From Salmonella enterica subsp. diarizonae (GTDB lineage Bacteria; Pseudomonadota; Gammaproteobacteria; Enterobacterales; Enterobacteriaceae): DNA of 50,729 bases. The notes beneath the pieces were generated by a model, which saw only the letters and a list, made by a program, of their open reading frames with translations, did no database searches and was not told the origin of the DNA. Numbering within the stretch: the stretch's first letter is position 1; the number at the start of each line of letters is the position of its first letter. Where the stretch lies: positions 1 through 50,729 of the forward strand of contig NZ_VXJV01000018.1 of NCBI RefSeq assembly GCF_008692785.1, given 5' to 3'. Below, one piece after another: positions 26,336 through 35,240 of the stretch. A program made the translations under genes and the position numbers.

Positions 26336-26521
26336 TTACTCCGCATCAAAAGCACTTTCGTATGCGTCACGCGCATTCAGTGCATCATCTTCGAACGCCC
26401 CCACAAGATCAGCTTCATCCGGGGAAAACTCGGCTACATATCCCGGTGTCATCAGATCGCGATATTTTTCCTGTATTGCATCGTTCATATCCGGGCGAGT
26501 TACTTCGTTAGTGTCAGTCAT
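26336..26521 (-). CDS. traD: TraD-like small acidic protein
   Basis: A 61-aa, strongly acidic protein (EFSPDEADLVGAFEDDALNA) between traE and traC, the place of RP4 traD. Sequence identity to RP4 TraD is not clear to me, and it is shorter, so the name follows position. Function is unknown; acidic charge could mean DNA mimicry or binding to a basic partner. traC follows five bases later. Confidence 0.6.
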   Translation of the reverse strand: MTDTNEVTRPDMNDAIQEKYRDLMTPGYVAEFSPDEADLVGAFEDDALNARDAYESAFDAE

Positions 26522-26536
26522 ATACTGCCTCCATGA

Positions 26537-28573
26537 TTAAGCACGTTTTACGGGGTTATAGTTCGGACTACCTTTAATATCCGGGTAAGACTCTTTACAG
26601 GTTGGATAGCCGCTGCAGGACCAGAAATAACCATTCTTTTTGGACAGGCGACGAATCAAACCTTTACCACATACCTTGCATTTGTACTTATCAGAAATCT
26701 GGACACCGCCAGCAACTTTAATTGCACCAGAATTAATTACCTTAATCTGATCGCGTACAAATTTTTCCTGATGTTTAACAAATGAATTAACGTCACGTTT
26801 GCCCTGTTCGATCTCAAGCAACATGCGTTCATTAATGGCCGTCATAACAGGGCTTTTTACCAGTTCAGGAAGAATGGCAATCAACCCTCTTCCCAGTCGG
26901 GTGCTGATAATGTCTTTCCCCTTATTCTCAATAAAACCCCGCTTTTTAAGTTCACTTACAATGGTAGCGCGAGTGGCTTCCGTACCGATTCCATCCCCCT
27001 CACGTAATAATTTTTTCTGCGCCGGATCATCGACAAATTTATGAATATTCACCATTGCGGTGTTCAACGTACCGTCATTGAAGCGACGTGGTGCTTTTGT
27101 TTTTGCATCCATACGTTTAGCCTGAACACACAACACACTGTCGCCGTTTTTCATAACGGGCAATTTCTGTTCTGCTTCTTTTTCATTATCGTCATCATCA
27201 TCTTCATCTGCAGTGGTATAAACATCTTTCCAGCCATTTTTCGTAACAACTTTGCCACCTGCTATAAAGGTCTCACCTTTAATATCCAGTACAATCGTAG
27301 TCGCCTTAAATTCGTGAACCGGATAGAACTGTGCGATATAAGCCCTGACAATCAGATCATAAATATTGCGTTCTACAGGTGATAACCTGTTCACATCACC
27401 TTTATGCTGAGTGGGAATAATGCCGTGGTGCGCGGTAACTTTGGAATCATTAAATGTCTTTGACTTTATTTTTGTGTCAGCATTATCAATCAGCCCAGAA
27501 ATGTCGGGATAGGTTTGACGCAGGGATTTAAATACTTCCGGCGCATCGGCATGTTGTGATTCCGGCAAATAAGAGCAATCAGATCGCGGATAACTGGTCA
27601 ATTTATGCGTTTCATACAATGACTGACAGGTTGCCATTACTTGTTCGGCACTGTAACCGTAACTGCTGGAAGCCTGTGCGATCAGATCTGAAAAGGAGTA
27701 TGACTTTGGTTGATTCTGTTTCTTCGGTTCCTGTTTGTATTCAACAACACTACCTTCGCTGTTGGTTAACTGGTTAACCAGCCTATCAGCTTCTTTGGTA
27801 TCAACCAGGCGACCTTCTGAATCAAGACCAGCCTGATCTTCATGGGCTTTCCAGGCAGCAACAAAAGCACTGTCACCGTATTTAATAACGGCACGAATAT
27901 TGTGATACGGAACAGGTTTAAAGTTTTCAATTTCAAGGTCGCGGGCAACAACAAGCGCCAGTGTCGGTGTCTGTACACGCCCGACCGTCAGCAGTACACG
28001 CGAACCACCACGCGCCGCTTTCAGTGTAAAGCCGCGTGAAAGGTTCATACCAACCAGCCAGTCAGCCCTACCACGCGCAAGAGCCGCCCGGCCAAAGTTA
28101 ACATATTTGTCGTTACTCTCCAGTGCTTTCAGCGCCCTTGTGACACTAACGGTATCATTCGCATTACACCAGTAACGCAACACTGGCTTAGTACATCCCA
28201 CGTCATCAAGAATTTCATCTACCAGTAACTGCCCCTCCCTGTCCGGGTCGCCAGCGTTAACGATAGTGTCGGCCCGTTCAATCAAATGCCGGATAGTTTT
28301 CAGCTGTTTCCCGGCATCTTCACGAGGATTAATGATCCATTTTTCCGGGATAATTGGCAGATCATCTTCGCGCCATATTTTTTTACCGTTTTCATTGCGC
28401 GGCACTTCATCTGGTGTATAAGCATCCGGTTCAGCCTGCTCGTACATATGACCAAAGCACCATGTTACATAGTCACTGCCACACTCAATGTAACCGTCTT
28501 TTTTATTTGTTGTGCCCAATACTGCAGCAATAGCTTTTGCAACATTGGGTTTTTCTGCAATAAAGACTCTCAT
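26537..28573 (-). CDS. traE: TraE, type IA topoisomerase III
   Basis: A 678-aa topoisomerase. N-terminal Toprim: MRVFIAEKPNVAKAIA, then NAGDPDREGQLLVDEIL. The catalytic Tyr is in HKLTSYPRSDCSYLPES near residue 327. A C-terminal zinc ribbon has CKVCGKG ... CSGYPTC. It resembles host TopB and decatenates or unlinks DNA in RP4. It is not essential for RP4 transfer. A short leader (28574-28608) separates it from a small unknown gene. Confidence 0.95.
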   Translation of the reverse strand: MRVFIAEKPNVAKAIAAVLGTTNKKDGYIECGSDYVTWCFGHMYEQAEPDAYTPDEVPRNENGKKIWREDDLPIIPEKWIINPREDAGKQLKTIRHLIERADTIVNAGDPDREGQLLVDEILDDVGCTKPVLRYWCNANDTVSVTRALKALESNDKYVNFGRAALARGRADWLVGMNLSRGFTLKAARGGSRVLLTVGRVQTPTLALVVARDLEIENFKPVPYHNIRAVIKYGDSAFVAAWKAHEDQAGLDSEGRLVDTKEADRLVNQLTNSEGSVVEYKQEPKKQNQPKSYSFSDLIAQASSSYGYSAEQVMATCQSLYETHKLTSYPRSDCSYLPESQHADAPEVFKSLRQTYPDISGLIDNADTKIKSKTFNDSKVTAHHGIIPTQHKGDVNRLSPVERNIYDLIVRAYIAQFYPVHEFKATTIVLDIKGETFIAGGKVVTKNGWKDVYTTADEDDDDDNEKEAEQKLPVMKNGDSVLCVQAKRMDAKTKAPRRFNDGTLNTAMVNIHKFVDDPAQKKLLREGDGIGTEATRATIVSELKKRGFIENKGKDIISTRLGRGLIAILPELVKSPVMTAINERMLLEIEQGKRDVNSFVKHQEKFVRDQIKVINSGAIKVAGGVQISDKYKCKVCGKGLIRRLSKKNGYFWSCSGYPTCKESYPDIKGSPNYNPVKRA

Positions 28574-28608
28574 TTTTACCTCATTGGAATCTATTATTTC
28601 ACCATAAT

Positions 28609-28893
28609 TTAATTAACAGGTTCAGTCGGAAAAGGTCGGGGGTAGTTACTAGATGGAAAAGGATTTTTTACCCCTGAAACATCAGCCAGTTCATTTAAGA
28701 ACTTATCCTGGCTTTCAATCCATCCATGAATCCAGAAACACTTATCCATAAGTTCTGGAGCCTCTTTATAAAGTAAAGCCAGCAACTCACGGTTTTCATC
28801 AATTCGTTTGTGAATACCACGACAACTTTGAGAAATCACATGCTCCAATGCCTCTAATTTCTCCCGCTCTGCATTCTTATTAAATAAACTCAT
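28609..28893 (-). CDS. Unknown 94-aa protein between traF and traE
   Basis: Predicted soluble and helical (LEALEHVISQSCRGIHKRID, then LMDKCFWIHGWIESQDKF) with a Pro-rich tail. It has no match in the RP4 order, where traF is followed directly by traE, so it is an insertion into the tra operon. A ribosome site ggggag precedes it. No function is recognised. Confidence 0.6.
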   Translation of the reverse strand: MSLFNKNAEREKLEALEHVISQSCRGIHKRIDENRELLALLYKEAPELMDKCFWIHGWIESQDKFLNELADVSGVKNPFPSSNYPRPFPTEPVN

Positions 28894-28914
28894 AACAAAC
28901 TCCCCTATTATTCT

Positions 28915-29448
28915 TTACCAGGTAAAGACAGGTAAAATTGTGGAAATAATTTGCTTTCTTGTGACTGTACCAAAATATCGCCCATCAAAAGATGAAGGGC
29001 TGCGGTCTGTCATTAACAACAGTTCAGATTTACTCAGCGTATACACTTCACGAATAGCGGGCAGGTCACGCCCGCCTGGATCGACACTAAACGGCTTGCT
29101 GTACGGTAATAACTGTCCGTTGACGTAAACGCCGTCATCACGAAAAGCCACTTCATCACCTTTAGCCGCTAAAATCCGCTTCATCATTTCGCCATACCCT
29201 CCAGGGCAAAAGCCGCTGCCGATGTAACCGCGCTTTTGTGCCAGGGAAAAAATAACCTTTTCAGGCGGGCAGAAAATAACATAGTCGCCCTTTTCTGGCG
29301 CTTTCTGACTAATTTTGTACAAGCCAACAGGGATACTTTTCGTGGTATTGATACGCAACCCGGAGGCATAACCAAGACCACACACAACAGCACCAATAAG
29401 TGAGGCTGAAATGACGCCGATGGCAGCATACCGGGTTAATTTTCTCAT
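28915..29448 (-). CDS. traF: TraF, pilin-cyclising signal-peptidase-like protease
   Basis: Membrane protease that removes the TrbC C-terminal tail and closes the pilin ring. Leader-peptidase-like: an N-terminal membrane anchor, then KSIPVGLYKI with the catalytic Ser, MKRILAAKGDEV with the general-base Lys, and MTDRSPSSFDGRYFGTV with the Asp that RP4 TraF needs. An exact KorB 13-mer lies inside it at 29161-29173, overlapping the ILAAKG codons. It overlaps traG by four bases. Confidence 0.93.
   Translation of the reverse strand: MRKLTRYAAIGVISASLIGAVVCGLGYASGLRINTTKSIPVGLYKISQKAPEKGDYVIFCPPEKVIFSLAQKRGYIGSGFCPGGYGEMMKRILAAKGDEVAFRDDGVYVNGQLLPYSKPFSVDPGGRDLPAIREVYTLSKSELLLMTDRSPSSFDGRYFGTVTRKQIISTILPVFTW
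29161..29173. promoter_or_regulatory. KorB operator inside traF
   Basis: Exact TTTAGCCGCTAAA coding part of the conserved LAAKG segment. It may be a coincidence of the encoded amino acids (LAAK), or an internal KorB site; I cannot tell. Confidence 0.5.
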
Positions 29449-31391
29449 ATTGCAATTGCCTCATTACTGTCGCCATCATTCGCAGCAGCTGCGGCGCGAA
29501 TACGATCGGTAGTTTTCGGCTCAGGTACAGAAGCGCGAAGCGAGAAAATCTCATCCTGGAAAAATAGCGGTTGTTTTCCATAGATGGCCGGGAAACCTGC
29601 CACATAGATCACCATATCGCCACGCTCGGTGATTAAACCTTCCGCATTCTTCTTAGGCCCAGGCATACGCAGACATTCGTCCACGGTCAGTAGTGGGCGC
29701 TGAACTTCCTGCATGGTTTTTGATACCCCGCCCAGCACCGCGCTGGCACGTTTCCCGCTGGTCGTGATTTGCTCTTTGATAACCGTTGTCTGACCGGTCA
29801 ACTTAGAAAGGTGTTCTGCGGTTTCAGTACGGTTAGGTGGATATGCGTTCTGCACATGGCAGTTCGAGGTTATTGTTTCATCCGGTCCATAACCTGTTTC
29901 ACGGCTACGTAGCTGATTAAGATCCTGACAGATGAGGTAGAACTTGATACCGTATCCGGCAAGGAAGGCCAGCGACTCCTGAATGATTTCGAGTTTACCC
30001 AGACTCGGGAACTCATCGATCATACCCAGCAGGCGATGCTTGTAGCTTTTTTTTGTCTGTACCCGTCGGGTTCCCTGAACAGAGAAACCAAATGCCTGTT
30101 TAAAGCGCTGCCAAAGCGTAAGGTTATTATCGACACGCTCAAACTCCAGTTTATCGGCCAGCAAGCGAACAATCATGTTCAGCATGATTCGAACCAGCGG
30201 GCGCAGACGGGCTTTGTCATTTGGCTGAGTGACAATGTAAAGCGAAACCGGATCGTCATGGTTCATCAGGTCTTTAATTTTGAAATGTGACTCACTGACG
30301 TTACGAGCCACAACCGGATCACGGAAAAGGGCAAGGTAAGATTTCGCGGTAGACAGTACAGAACCGGCTTCCTCTTCCGGTCGGTCCATCATGTCGCGAC
30401 CAGCAGCACCCACGACTGGATGATTCTCGCCATTTACGTGGCCGTATTGCGTCATTTCCATCCACAGTTCCCCTGCCCCTCTTTCCGGGTCAGCCATGAT
30501 GGAATCTACATACGGTAGTGTCGCTGGCGTACCTTCATTCTTGTGTTTGTAAAGCACATGGAGGATCACACCAACCAGCAATGCCTGAGACGTTTTCTGC
30601 CAGTGGTCATTCAGACCTTTACCGTCCGGGTCAACAATCAGCGTGGCAAGGTTCTGAACGTCACCCACTTCGTTTTCTGTACCCACCCGAATTTCATCGA
30701 GAGGATTCCATGCGACAGAACCATTAGCCGCTGCAGGCTCGAATTTAAGACAGATATTTTTGGCATATTCTTTTCGCCATCCCGCCGTCATCGCCCACAG
30801 TTCGCCTTTCAGGTCAGTCACCACCGTTGAATGTTTCCATGAAAGCAATGTGGGAACAACCAGACCAACACCTTTACCGGAACGGGTCGGGGCATAGGTA
30901 AGTACGTGCTCCGGGCCATTATGACGCAGATACTGCAACTGACCGTTTTTGTCTTCCCAGGCACCAACATACACCCCTTCATTATTACCCAGCAGGCCAG
31001 CCGCTTTAATATCCTGCTCGTCAGCCCATCGAGCAGAACCGTGAAGATATTCATTCGCTTTGGATGAGTTAGCTCTCATCATGCTTGTCAGAGCGGTCAG
31101 AACCAGACCACCGGCTGCAACCATAGTCCCCACACTGCCCGCCGCAAAAAACGCATCTGGTAAACGCTCATGCCATGCTGAATACCATTTGAAATAGGAC
31201 CACGGCGCGTAAATGTGGTTGAAATTTGGTCCCAGCAGTTCCTGATAATTAAAGCTGTAAGCAAAATACTGTGTTGCAGCCTGGATGCCAGCTGCCAGTG
31301 AAGTAATCGCCATTGCAGGAACCAACTTCCCTTTCGCCGTTTTCTTTTTATTGCGAACCTGTGGCCCTACGGCATTATTAGGTTTTCTCAT
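29445..31391 (-). CDS. traG: TraG, VirD4-type coupling protein
   Basis: Hexameric inner-membrane ATPase that connects the relaxosome to the channel. N-terminal membrane helices, a Walker A YAPTRSGKGVGLVVP near residue 190 and Walker B region KHRLLGMIDEFPSLGKLEII near 435; QDLNQLRSRETGYG and ENTAYPPNRTETAE-like blocks follow (NAYPPNRTETAEHLSKLTGQ). Its 648 residues match RP4 TraG. It overlaps traF and lies 111 bases from the traI stop. Confidence 0.95.
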   Translation of the reverse strand: MRKPNNAVGPQVRNKKKTAKGKLVPAMAITSLAAGIQAATQYFAYSFNYQELLGPNFNHIYAPWSYFKWYSAWHERLPDAFFAAGSVGTMVAAGGLVLTALTSMMRANSSKANEYLHGSARWADEQDIKAAGLLGNNEGVYVGAWEDKNGQLQYLRHNGPEHVLTYAPTRSGKGVGLVVPTLLSWKHSTVVTDLKGELWAMTAGWRKEYAKNICLKFEPAAANGSVAWNPLDEIRVGTENEVGDVQNLATLIVDPDGKGLNDHWQKTSQALLVGVILHVLYKHKNEGTPATLPYVDSIMADPERGAGELWMEMTQYGHVNGENHPVVGAAGRDMMDRPEEEAGSVLSTAKSYLALFRDPVVARNVSESHFKIKDLMNHDDPVSLYIVTQPNDKARLRPLVRIMLNMIVRLLADKLEFERVDNNLTLWQRFKQAFGFSVQGTRRVQTKKSYKHRLLGMIDEFPSLGKLEIIQESLAFLAGYGIKFYLICQDLNQLRSRETGYGPDETITSNCHVQNAYPPNRTETAEHLSKLTGQTTVIKEQITTSGKRASAVLGGVSKTMQEVQRPLLTVDECLRMPGPKKNAEGLITERGDMVIYVAGFPAIYGKQPLFFQDEIFSLRASVPEPKTTDRIRAAAAANDGDSNEAIAI

Positions 31392-31502
31392 GGGCTTCCT
31401 CTTTTATATTCCTGTCATCAGGGGTGACGTCTGTCACTACGACTGAACCAGGTCATGAACGAGTGGGATCAGCGGCCCCCATGCCTTTAGGGGAATGAAA
31501 CT

Positions 31503-34139
31503 TCACCGACTTCTTCCTTTCGTTGTCCTTACAGAACCGGAAGGGGTCAGCGTGACTGACTCCCCGACGTTAAGATTACGTAGTCTCCGGGCTGTGTAAT
31601 CGCTGACGGGTATAACAACAATTTCATCATCCCGTTTAAGCAGTGCTAACATTTCAAGCCCACTTTTACGTTGGCCTGCATATTCAAACAGACCTTTATC
31701 TGTCGAATTATACACCCTGTGCTTCGGTATATCGAACCCTTTAAAGCGTTTTTCCTCACGTTCACTGATATATTTTTCAGCGCTACTCAGCGATTTCTTA
31801 ACCTCAGCAGGCGTTGTTATTCCTCCTGCCCCAACCATATCCCGTCGCAGTTGATGAGAATGTTCGGCTGTTTTGTGCTCCAGCTGGTCAGAAACATTAC
31901 CCTGCAGTAACACTTTACTTCCTCCGGCGATGCGAACCATACCGAGTTCGGACATTGCTCGCAGACGGTTTTTTGCTGTGGGCGGCGGCTGGCGTCCAGG
32001 TCGCGCAACGTTGGGCTGACTATGTCCTCGTTCGCCATTTGATTCGGCTGCTTGACATCTCCCTGCACGGGTGATGTCATCAGTCCTTCCTGGCTGGCCT
32101 CCTGCTGCAGTAACGCCATCGCCTGTGCCAGTTCGTCCTCGGCGCTGGCTGTTGCCATATCCGGTTCCGGCATCAGCGGAGGGACTTCTTCCTGAGAATC
32201 CTGGCTCATCTGCACCAGCAGCATTTCCAGCGCTGCTTCGTTCTCGTCCGGGGTCGCTTCGTTCTGTCCCGGTATTTCTTTGTCGTCTTTGCTCATTGTC
32301 TTTTTCCTCATTCATGCGGATGAAGTTTTCAATCCGATCTCTGGTTGCGTAAGGACCAACAAACCAGGATTTCTTTTCACTATCCCACATTGCCCCGGCT
32401 TTACGTGCCTTGCCTCTTTGCTCAAAGGGAATGTGGATGTATTCGCGTTCGCGAGCCGCTTTTTTAGTCAGAATTTGTCTCAGCTTTTCCAGTTCAGGAT
32501 CGACAAATGACACGCTCAGCTCACGCGAAGCGGCTACAGCTACAATGCGTTTTTTAAATTCAAAACTGCCGTTAACAGTGAGTTTGTCTCCGTAACGGTG
32601 TTTAGCCATCAGCAGTGCTGCATGAAGACCGTCATCACCGGCATCGCGGGATACATCCAGACGTTTACCACCGTCACGGATAGCACTCTCTCCCACTCGG
32701 TAAATAATCGTCCCTTCCTTCGTGACACTATCCGGTTTCAGGCCGGGGATACGACCATCTTTTTTCACCTTATCGCCATGCAGGATGTTGGCCTCTTTAC
32801 GGGCCTGCTGTGCATTCCGCTGGCGTAAAGTTTTCAGCGCTTCATCATCACCACCTGCGGCTTTAAACTGCAGCCAGTCAGCCCAGGTACGGCGTTTATG
32901 AATGTCATAGGCTGCCTGTCGGTCTTTTTTATAAATGGCATTTGCCCGTTTAAGTTTTTCCCCAAGAGCCTTACTTGCCAGACCATACAAATAGCGTTTA
33001 TTCACGGCAGGACCTTTCAGTAACTTGATGGCTGATCGTTTCAATCGCCCTGTTCTTTTTGCGTTTTCAATCAGGCGATCACGTTTAACTTTTGCCAGAC
33101 GCAGTGCTTCGTTACGTGCAGCTGTAAGCCGTTGCTGTTCGCCCTGGTAGCGCCCGTATAGTGCTGAGGTACTAGCTCCCTGAGAACCCAGCGGTTTACC
33201 TTCGTAGCGTTTACCACTATTAATCTGCATGACGGGAACATCCCCAAGGTTAACCTGTCGGTTTTCAAGCATTGGAGGGGGGCATTCTCCGGGTCGCTTA
33301 ACGTGTATAGCTGGACCGAATCGCTGTTTAATAGCTTCCGGGGAAGGTCTGGAGGGTTTTGTATCGGGTATGGAAGGTTCAAACGAGCCTAATTTCTTCT
33401 CAAGCGCAGTGCGGGAAAGTGAGCGATCTACAGAGCTGGCCTTTACAGCCAGGCCATCGGGACCAGTGATAACGAATCCATTCCCTTTCTGGCGTAATTC
33501 AAGCCCATTCTGGCGCATTGCCTGATGTAACTCCTGCCAGTTAGCCACACTCTTTAGTTGACCTACGCACTCCCTCTTTATCCAGCCAAGTAAACTTTCC
33601 CTGCCAGAGTGCCTTTCCATATCAGCAGCATTATTTTCAGAGCGTGTTCGTGTCGCCTGGTGATTGTCCTGCTCAAGTCCAAACTCTTTTTCAAGCGCCA
33701 GGCACACTGATGATCTCGTTTTGTAATCGTTGTAGGGAGTATGAATGTTATGCGTTTCGGGATGGATTTTATTTATAGCTATATGAATATGAACATTGTC
33801 GGTATCGTAATGAACAGCACTTACGCGCTGATGATCTGCATATCCCATAGCCGCACAAATGCGCTCTTCTGCAGCGTCCAGAACCTCCTGTGACGGATTT
33901 TCTCCAGGACGGAAGGAAACAACCAGATGATAAGTCTTATCGCCCTCAGCGCGCGTATTGAGCCGCTGTGTTGCCTCAATATCATAACGAGCCGCATCAA
34001 GAATATTTTCCTGATGACAGTTCGTAACCTTGATAACGCCCACGCGCTCCTGTTTGTTTTGCGGGTCTTGCAGGTACTTGGCAAGTTCCACAAAACTACT
34101 TTTTTTAACGTTGCGCATTGGGATGTGACGCGAAATCAA
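31503..34139 (-). CDS. traI: TraI relaxase (MOBP)
   Basis: Nicks oriT and stays bound to the 5' end through Tyr. Tyr22 (ELAKYLQDPQ) matches RP4 TraI Tyr22; motif III is HYDTDNVHIHIAINKIHPET with its histidines. The middle and end form a longer tail (878 aa against 732 in RP4); residues about 570-620 (IHIPFEQRGKARKAGAMWDS) resemble the DUF5710-like repeats in TraC, and a low-complexity Gly/Arg-rich stretch follows. traH is encoded in another frame inside it. A KorB operator lies just before its ATG. Confidence 0.96.
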   Translation of the reverse strand: MISRHIPMRNVKKSSFVELAKYLQDPQNKQERVGVIKVTNCHQENILDAARYDIEATQRLNTRAEGDKTYHLVVSFRPGENPSQEVLDAAEERICAAMGYADHQRVSAVHYDTDNVHIHIAINKIHPETHNIHTPYNDYKTRSSVCLALEKEFGLEQDNHQATRTRSENNAADMERHSGRESLLGWIKRECVGQLKSVANWQELHQAMRQNGLELRQKGNGFVITGPDGLAVKASSVDRSLSRTALEKKLGSFEPSIPDTKPSRPSPEAIKQRFGPAIHVKRPGECPPPMLENRQVNLGDVPVMQINSGKRYEGKPLGSQGASTSALYGRYQGEQQRLTAARNEALRLAKVKRDRLIENAKRTGRLKRSAIKLLKGPAVNKRYLYGLASKALGEKLKRANAIYKKDRQAAYDIHKRRTWADWLQFKAAGGDDEALKTLRQRNAQQARKEANILHGDKVKKDGRIPGLKPDSVTKEGTIIYRVGESAIRDGGKRLDVSRDAGDDGLHAALLMAKHRYGDKLTVNGSFEFKKRIVAVAASRELSVSFVDPELEKLRQILTKKAAREREYIHIPFEQRGKARKAGAMWDSEKKSWFVGPYATRDRIENFIRMNEEKDNEQRRQRNTGTERSDPGRERSSAGNAAGADEPGFSGRSPSADAGTGYGNSQRRGRTGTGDGVTAAGGQPGRTDDITRAGRCQAAESNGERGHSQPNVARPGRQPPPTAKNRLRAMSELGMVRIAGGSKVLLQGNVSDQLEHKTAEHSHQLRRDMVGAGGITTPAEVKKSLSSAEKYISEREEKRFKGFDIPKHRVYNSTDKGLFEYAGQRKSGLEMLALLKRDDEIVVIPVSDYTARRLRNLNVGESVTLTPSGSVRTTKGRSR
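31817..32296 (-). CDS. traH: TraH, acidic protein overprinted inside traI
   Basis: A second reading frame inside traI codes for an acidic 159-aa protein: MSKDDKEIPGQNEATPDENE, then many Glu/Asp/Gln residues, and a Cys-rich end (CEQCPNSVWFASPEEVKCYC). RP4 traH is likewise encoded wholly inside traI and its acidic product stabilises the TraI/TraJ/oriT complex. AGGA eight bases before ATG 32296 supports the start; ATG 32311 is the alternative. Both frames look selected over this stretch, and the traI frame here is of low complexity. Confidence 0.8.
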   Translation of the reverse strand: MSKDDKEIPGQNEATPDENEAALEMLLVQMSQDSQEEVPPLMPEPDMATASAEDELAQAMALLQQEASQEGLMTSPVQGDVKQPNQMANEDIVSPTLRDLDASRRPQQKTVCEQCPNSVWFASPEEVKCYCRVMFLTSWSTKQPNILINCDGIWLGQEE

Positions 34140-34151
34140 GATACCCCCTGG

Positions 34152-34168
34152 ATTTTAGCCGCTAAAAT
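34152..34168. promoter_or_regulatory. KorB operator between traJ and traI
   Basis: Exact TTTAGCCGCTAAA at 34154-34166 in a 17-bp palindrome, between the traJ stop and the traI start. It may control a traI promoter or readthrough from traJ. Confidence 0.8.
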
Positions 34169-34528
34169 CTACTTGCTCAGTATCCTGTCCATAATGTCGC
34201 GCAGAGCGTTCTGCGTAGAGTCGATTTTTCCCAACAGAGTCTTAATCAGTGAGGGGGAAAAATTTTTGGTGCGCTCGTCATTGGACAACCACAATTTGAG
34301 CAAACCGCCAAGCCTTCCCTGATCACCATTGACGCGACTTAACTCTCTTACCTGCTCAATATCAACCATTGATTCAACTTCGTAACCCATGCCGACTTTA
34401 CGCAAAAATGCTGCGGTACTCAGACCGGCTGCGTCTGCATTGCGCTTAATGATCGCTTCCTCTTCAGGAAGAACTGGCACACGAATGTGCTTGCCATGCT
34501 TACGTGTATTTTTCACTTGATCCGTCAT
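34169..34528 (-). CDS. traJ: TraJ, oriT-binding relaxosome protein
   Basis: A 119-aa ribbon-helix-helix-type protein that binds the inverted repeat next to nic and recruits TraI. It follows RP4 TraJ well: VPVLPEEEAIIKRNADAAGL, then the near-identical block VRELSRVNGDQGRLGGLLKL. It is the first leftward gene from oriT, divergent from traK. Confidence 0.95.
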   Translation of the reverse strand: MTDQVKNTRKHGKHIRVPVLPEEEAIIKRNADAAGLSTAAFLRKVGMGYEVESMVDIEQVRELSRVNGDQGRLGGLLKLWLSNDERTKNFSPSLIKTLLGKIDSTQNALRDIMDRILSK

Positions 34529-34534
34529 TTGACC

Positions 34535-34877
34535 TCACTCGCGGCGGTAGCCGCGTAGCCTCGCAGAGCAGGACTCCCCTTGAGAATCGAAGATGCGAAT
34601 AAGGGGAAAGTAAAGTTTGATAACCTGTTTACAGGTTAGCTAACTTTACATGTCCTGCCCGGCTTTCGCCGATGTTTACGCCAAGGAAAGTCTACACAAA
34701 GGAAACTGGAATGTCGTGTTTTTTTGTGTAAAAATGTGGATATAACGAAAAAACAACGTTACTATGCCGTATACACCGGAAAACCAACGTTTTCCGGGCG
34801 ATTTACAACTGTTATCCTGCTTAAATACACACAGAAATACACAGAAATACCTTATAAATACATACGCAGGTTATCGG
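34535..34877. other. oriT: oriT, RP4-like transfer origin
   Basis: Between divergent traJ and traK. The segment CGCAGAGCAGGA (34562-34573) begins the part that parallels RP4 oriT. An inverted repeat TAACCTG-TTTA-CAGGTTA (34621-34638), with outer arms GTAAAGTT / AACTTTAC (34610-34617, 34642-34649), is the likely TraJ site. The nic region TGTCCTG|CCCGGCT puts the cut between 34657 and 34658, followed by CCAAGGAAAGTCTACAC, nearly identical in RP4. RP4 has A where this has G (TATCCTG). Short repeats ACACAGAAAT occur at about 34830-34850, in the region where TraK binds in RP4. Confidence 0.92.
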
Positions 34878-35240
34878 ATGGGAAAAGATTATTTAGATGA
34901 CCTACAGGAGTGGGTTAAGCAGAAAAAGGGACTAAATGGCAGAAGCCCGAATAGTGCCAGAGTGGTTTTTCTGGCTCTCCGTGATGATGTGAAATCAGCC
35001 ATTGATGCCGGTTATTCAATGGTCACTATTTGGGAACACATGTACGAGACCGGACGGGTCACTACAACATACGAAACTTTTCGTCGCCACGTTAAACGCT
35101 ATATACATGAAAGACAACCTACAGGTCACATTGCCGAAAGCATACCAGCACAGGCTGCAACAAAATCACAGAAAAAAACTACCGGCAGTCAACTACCAGT
35201 TTTCCGTTTTAATCCCGGAAAAAAGGGGAGGAATAATTAA
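34878..35240 (+). CDS. traK: TraK, oriT-binding protein
   Basis: Relaxosome accessory protein that bends oriT DNA. From ATG 34878 it is 120 aa; YLDDLQEWVKQKKGLNG, then ALRDDVKSAIDAGYSMVTIW and YETFRRHVKRYI parallel RP4 TraK. The upstream in-frame ATG 34764 would code through oriT, so it is rejected. Its stop overlaps the traL start (TAATG). Confidence 0.93.
   Translation: MGKDYLDDLQEWVKQKKGLNGRSPNSARVVFLALRDDVKSAIDAGYSMVTIWEHMYETGRVTTTYETFRRHVKRYIHERQPTGHIAESIPAQAATKSQKKTTGSQLPVFRFNPGKKGRNN

Noticed and set aside
34764..34877. Longer N-terminus of TraK
   Set aside because: It would run through the oriT repeats and does not resemble RP4 TraK, which starts at the position of ATG 34878.
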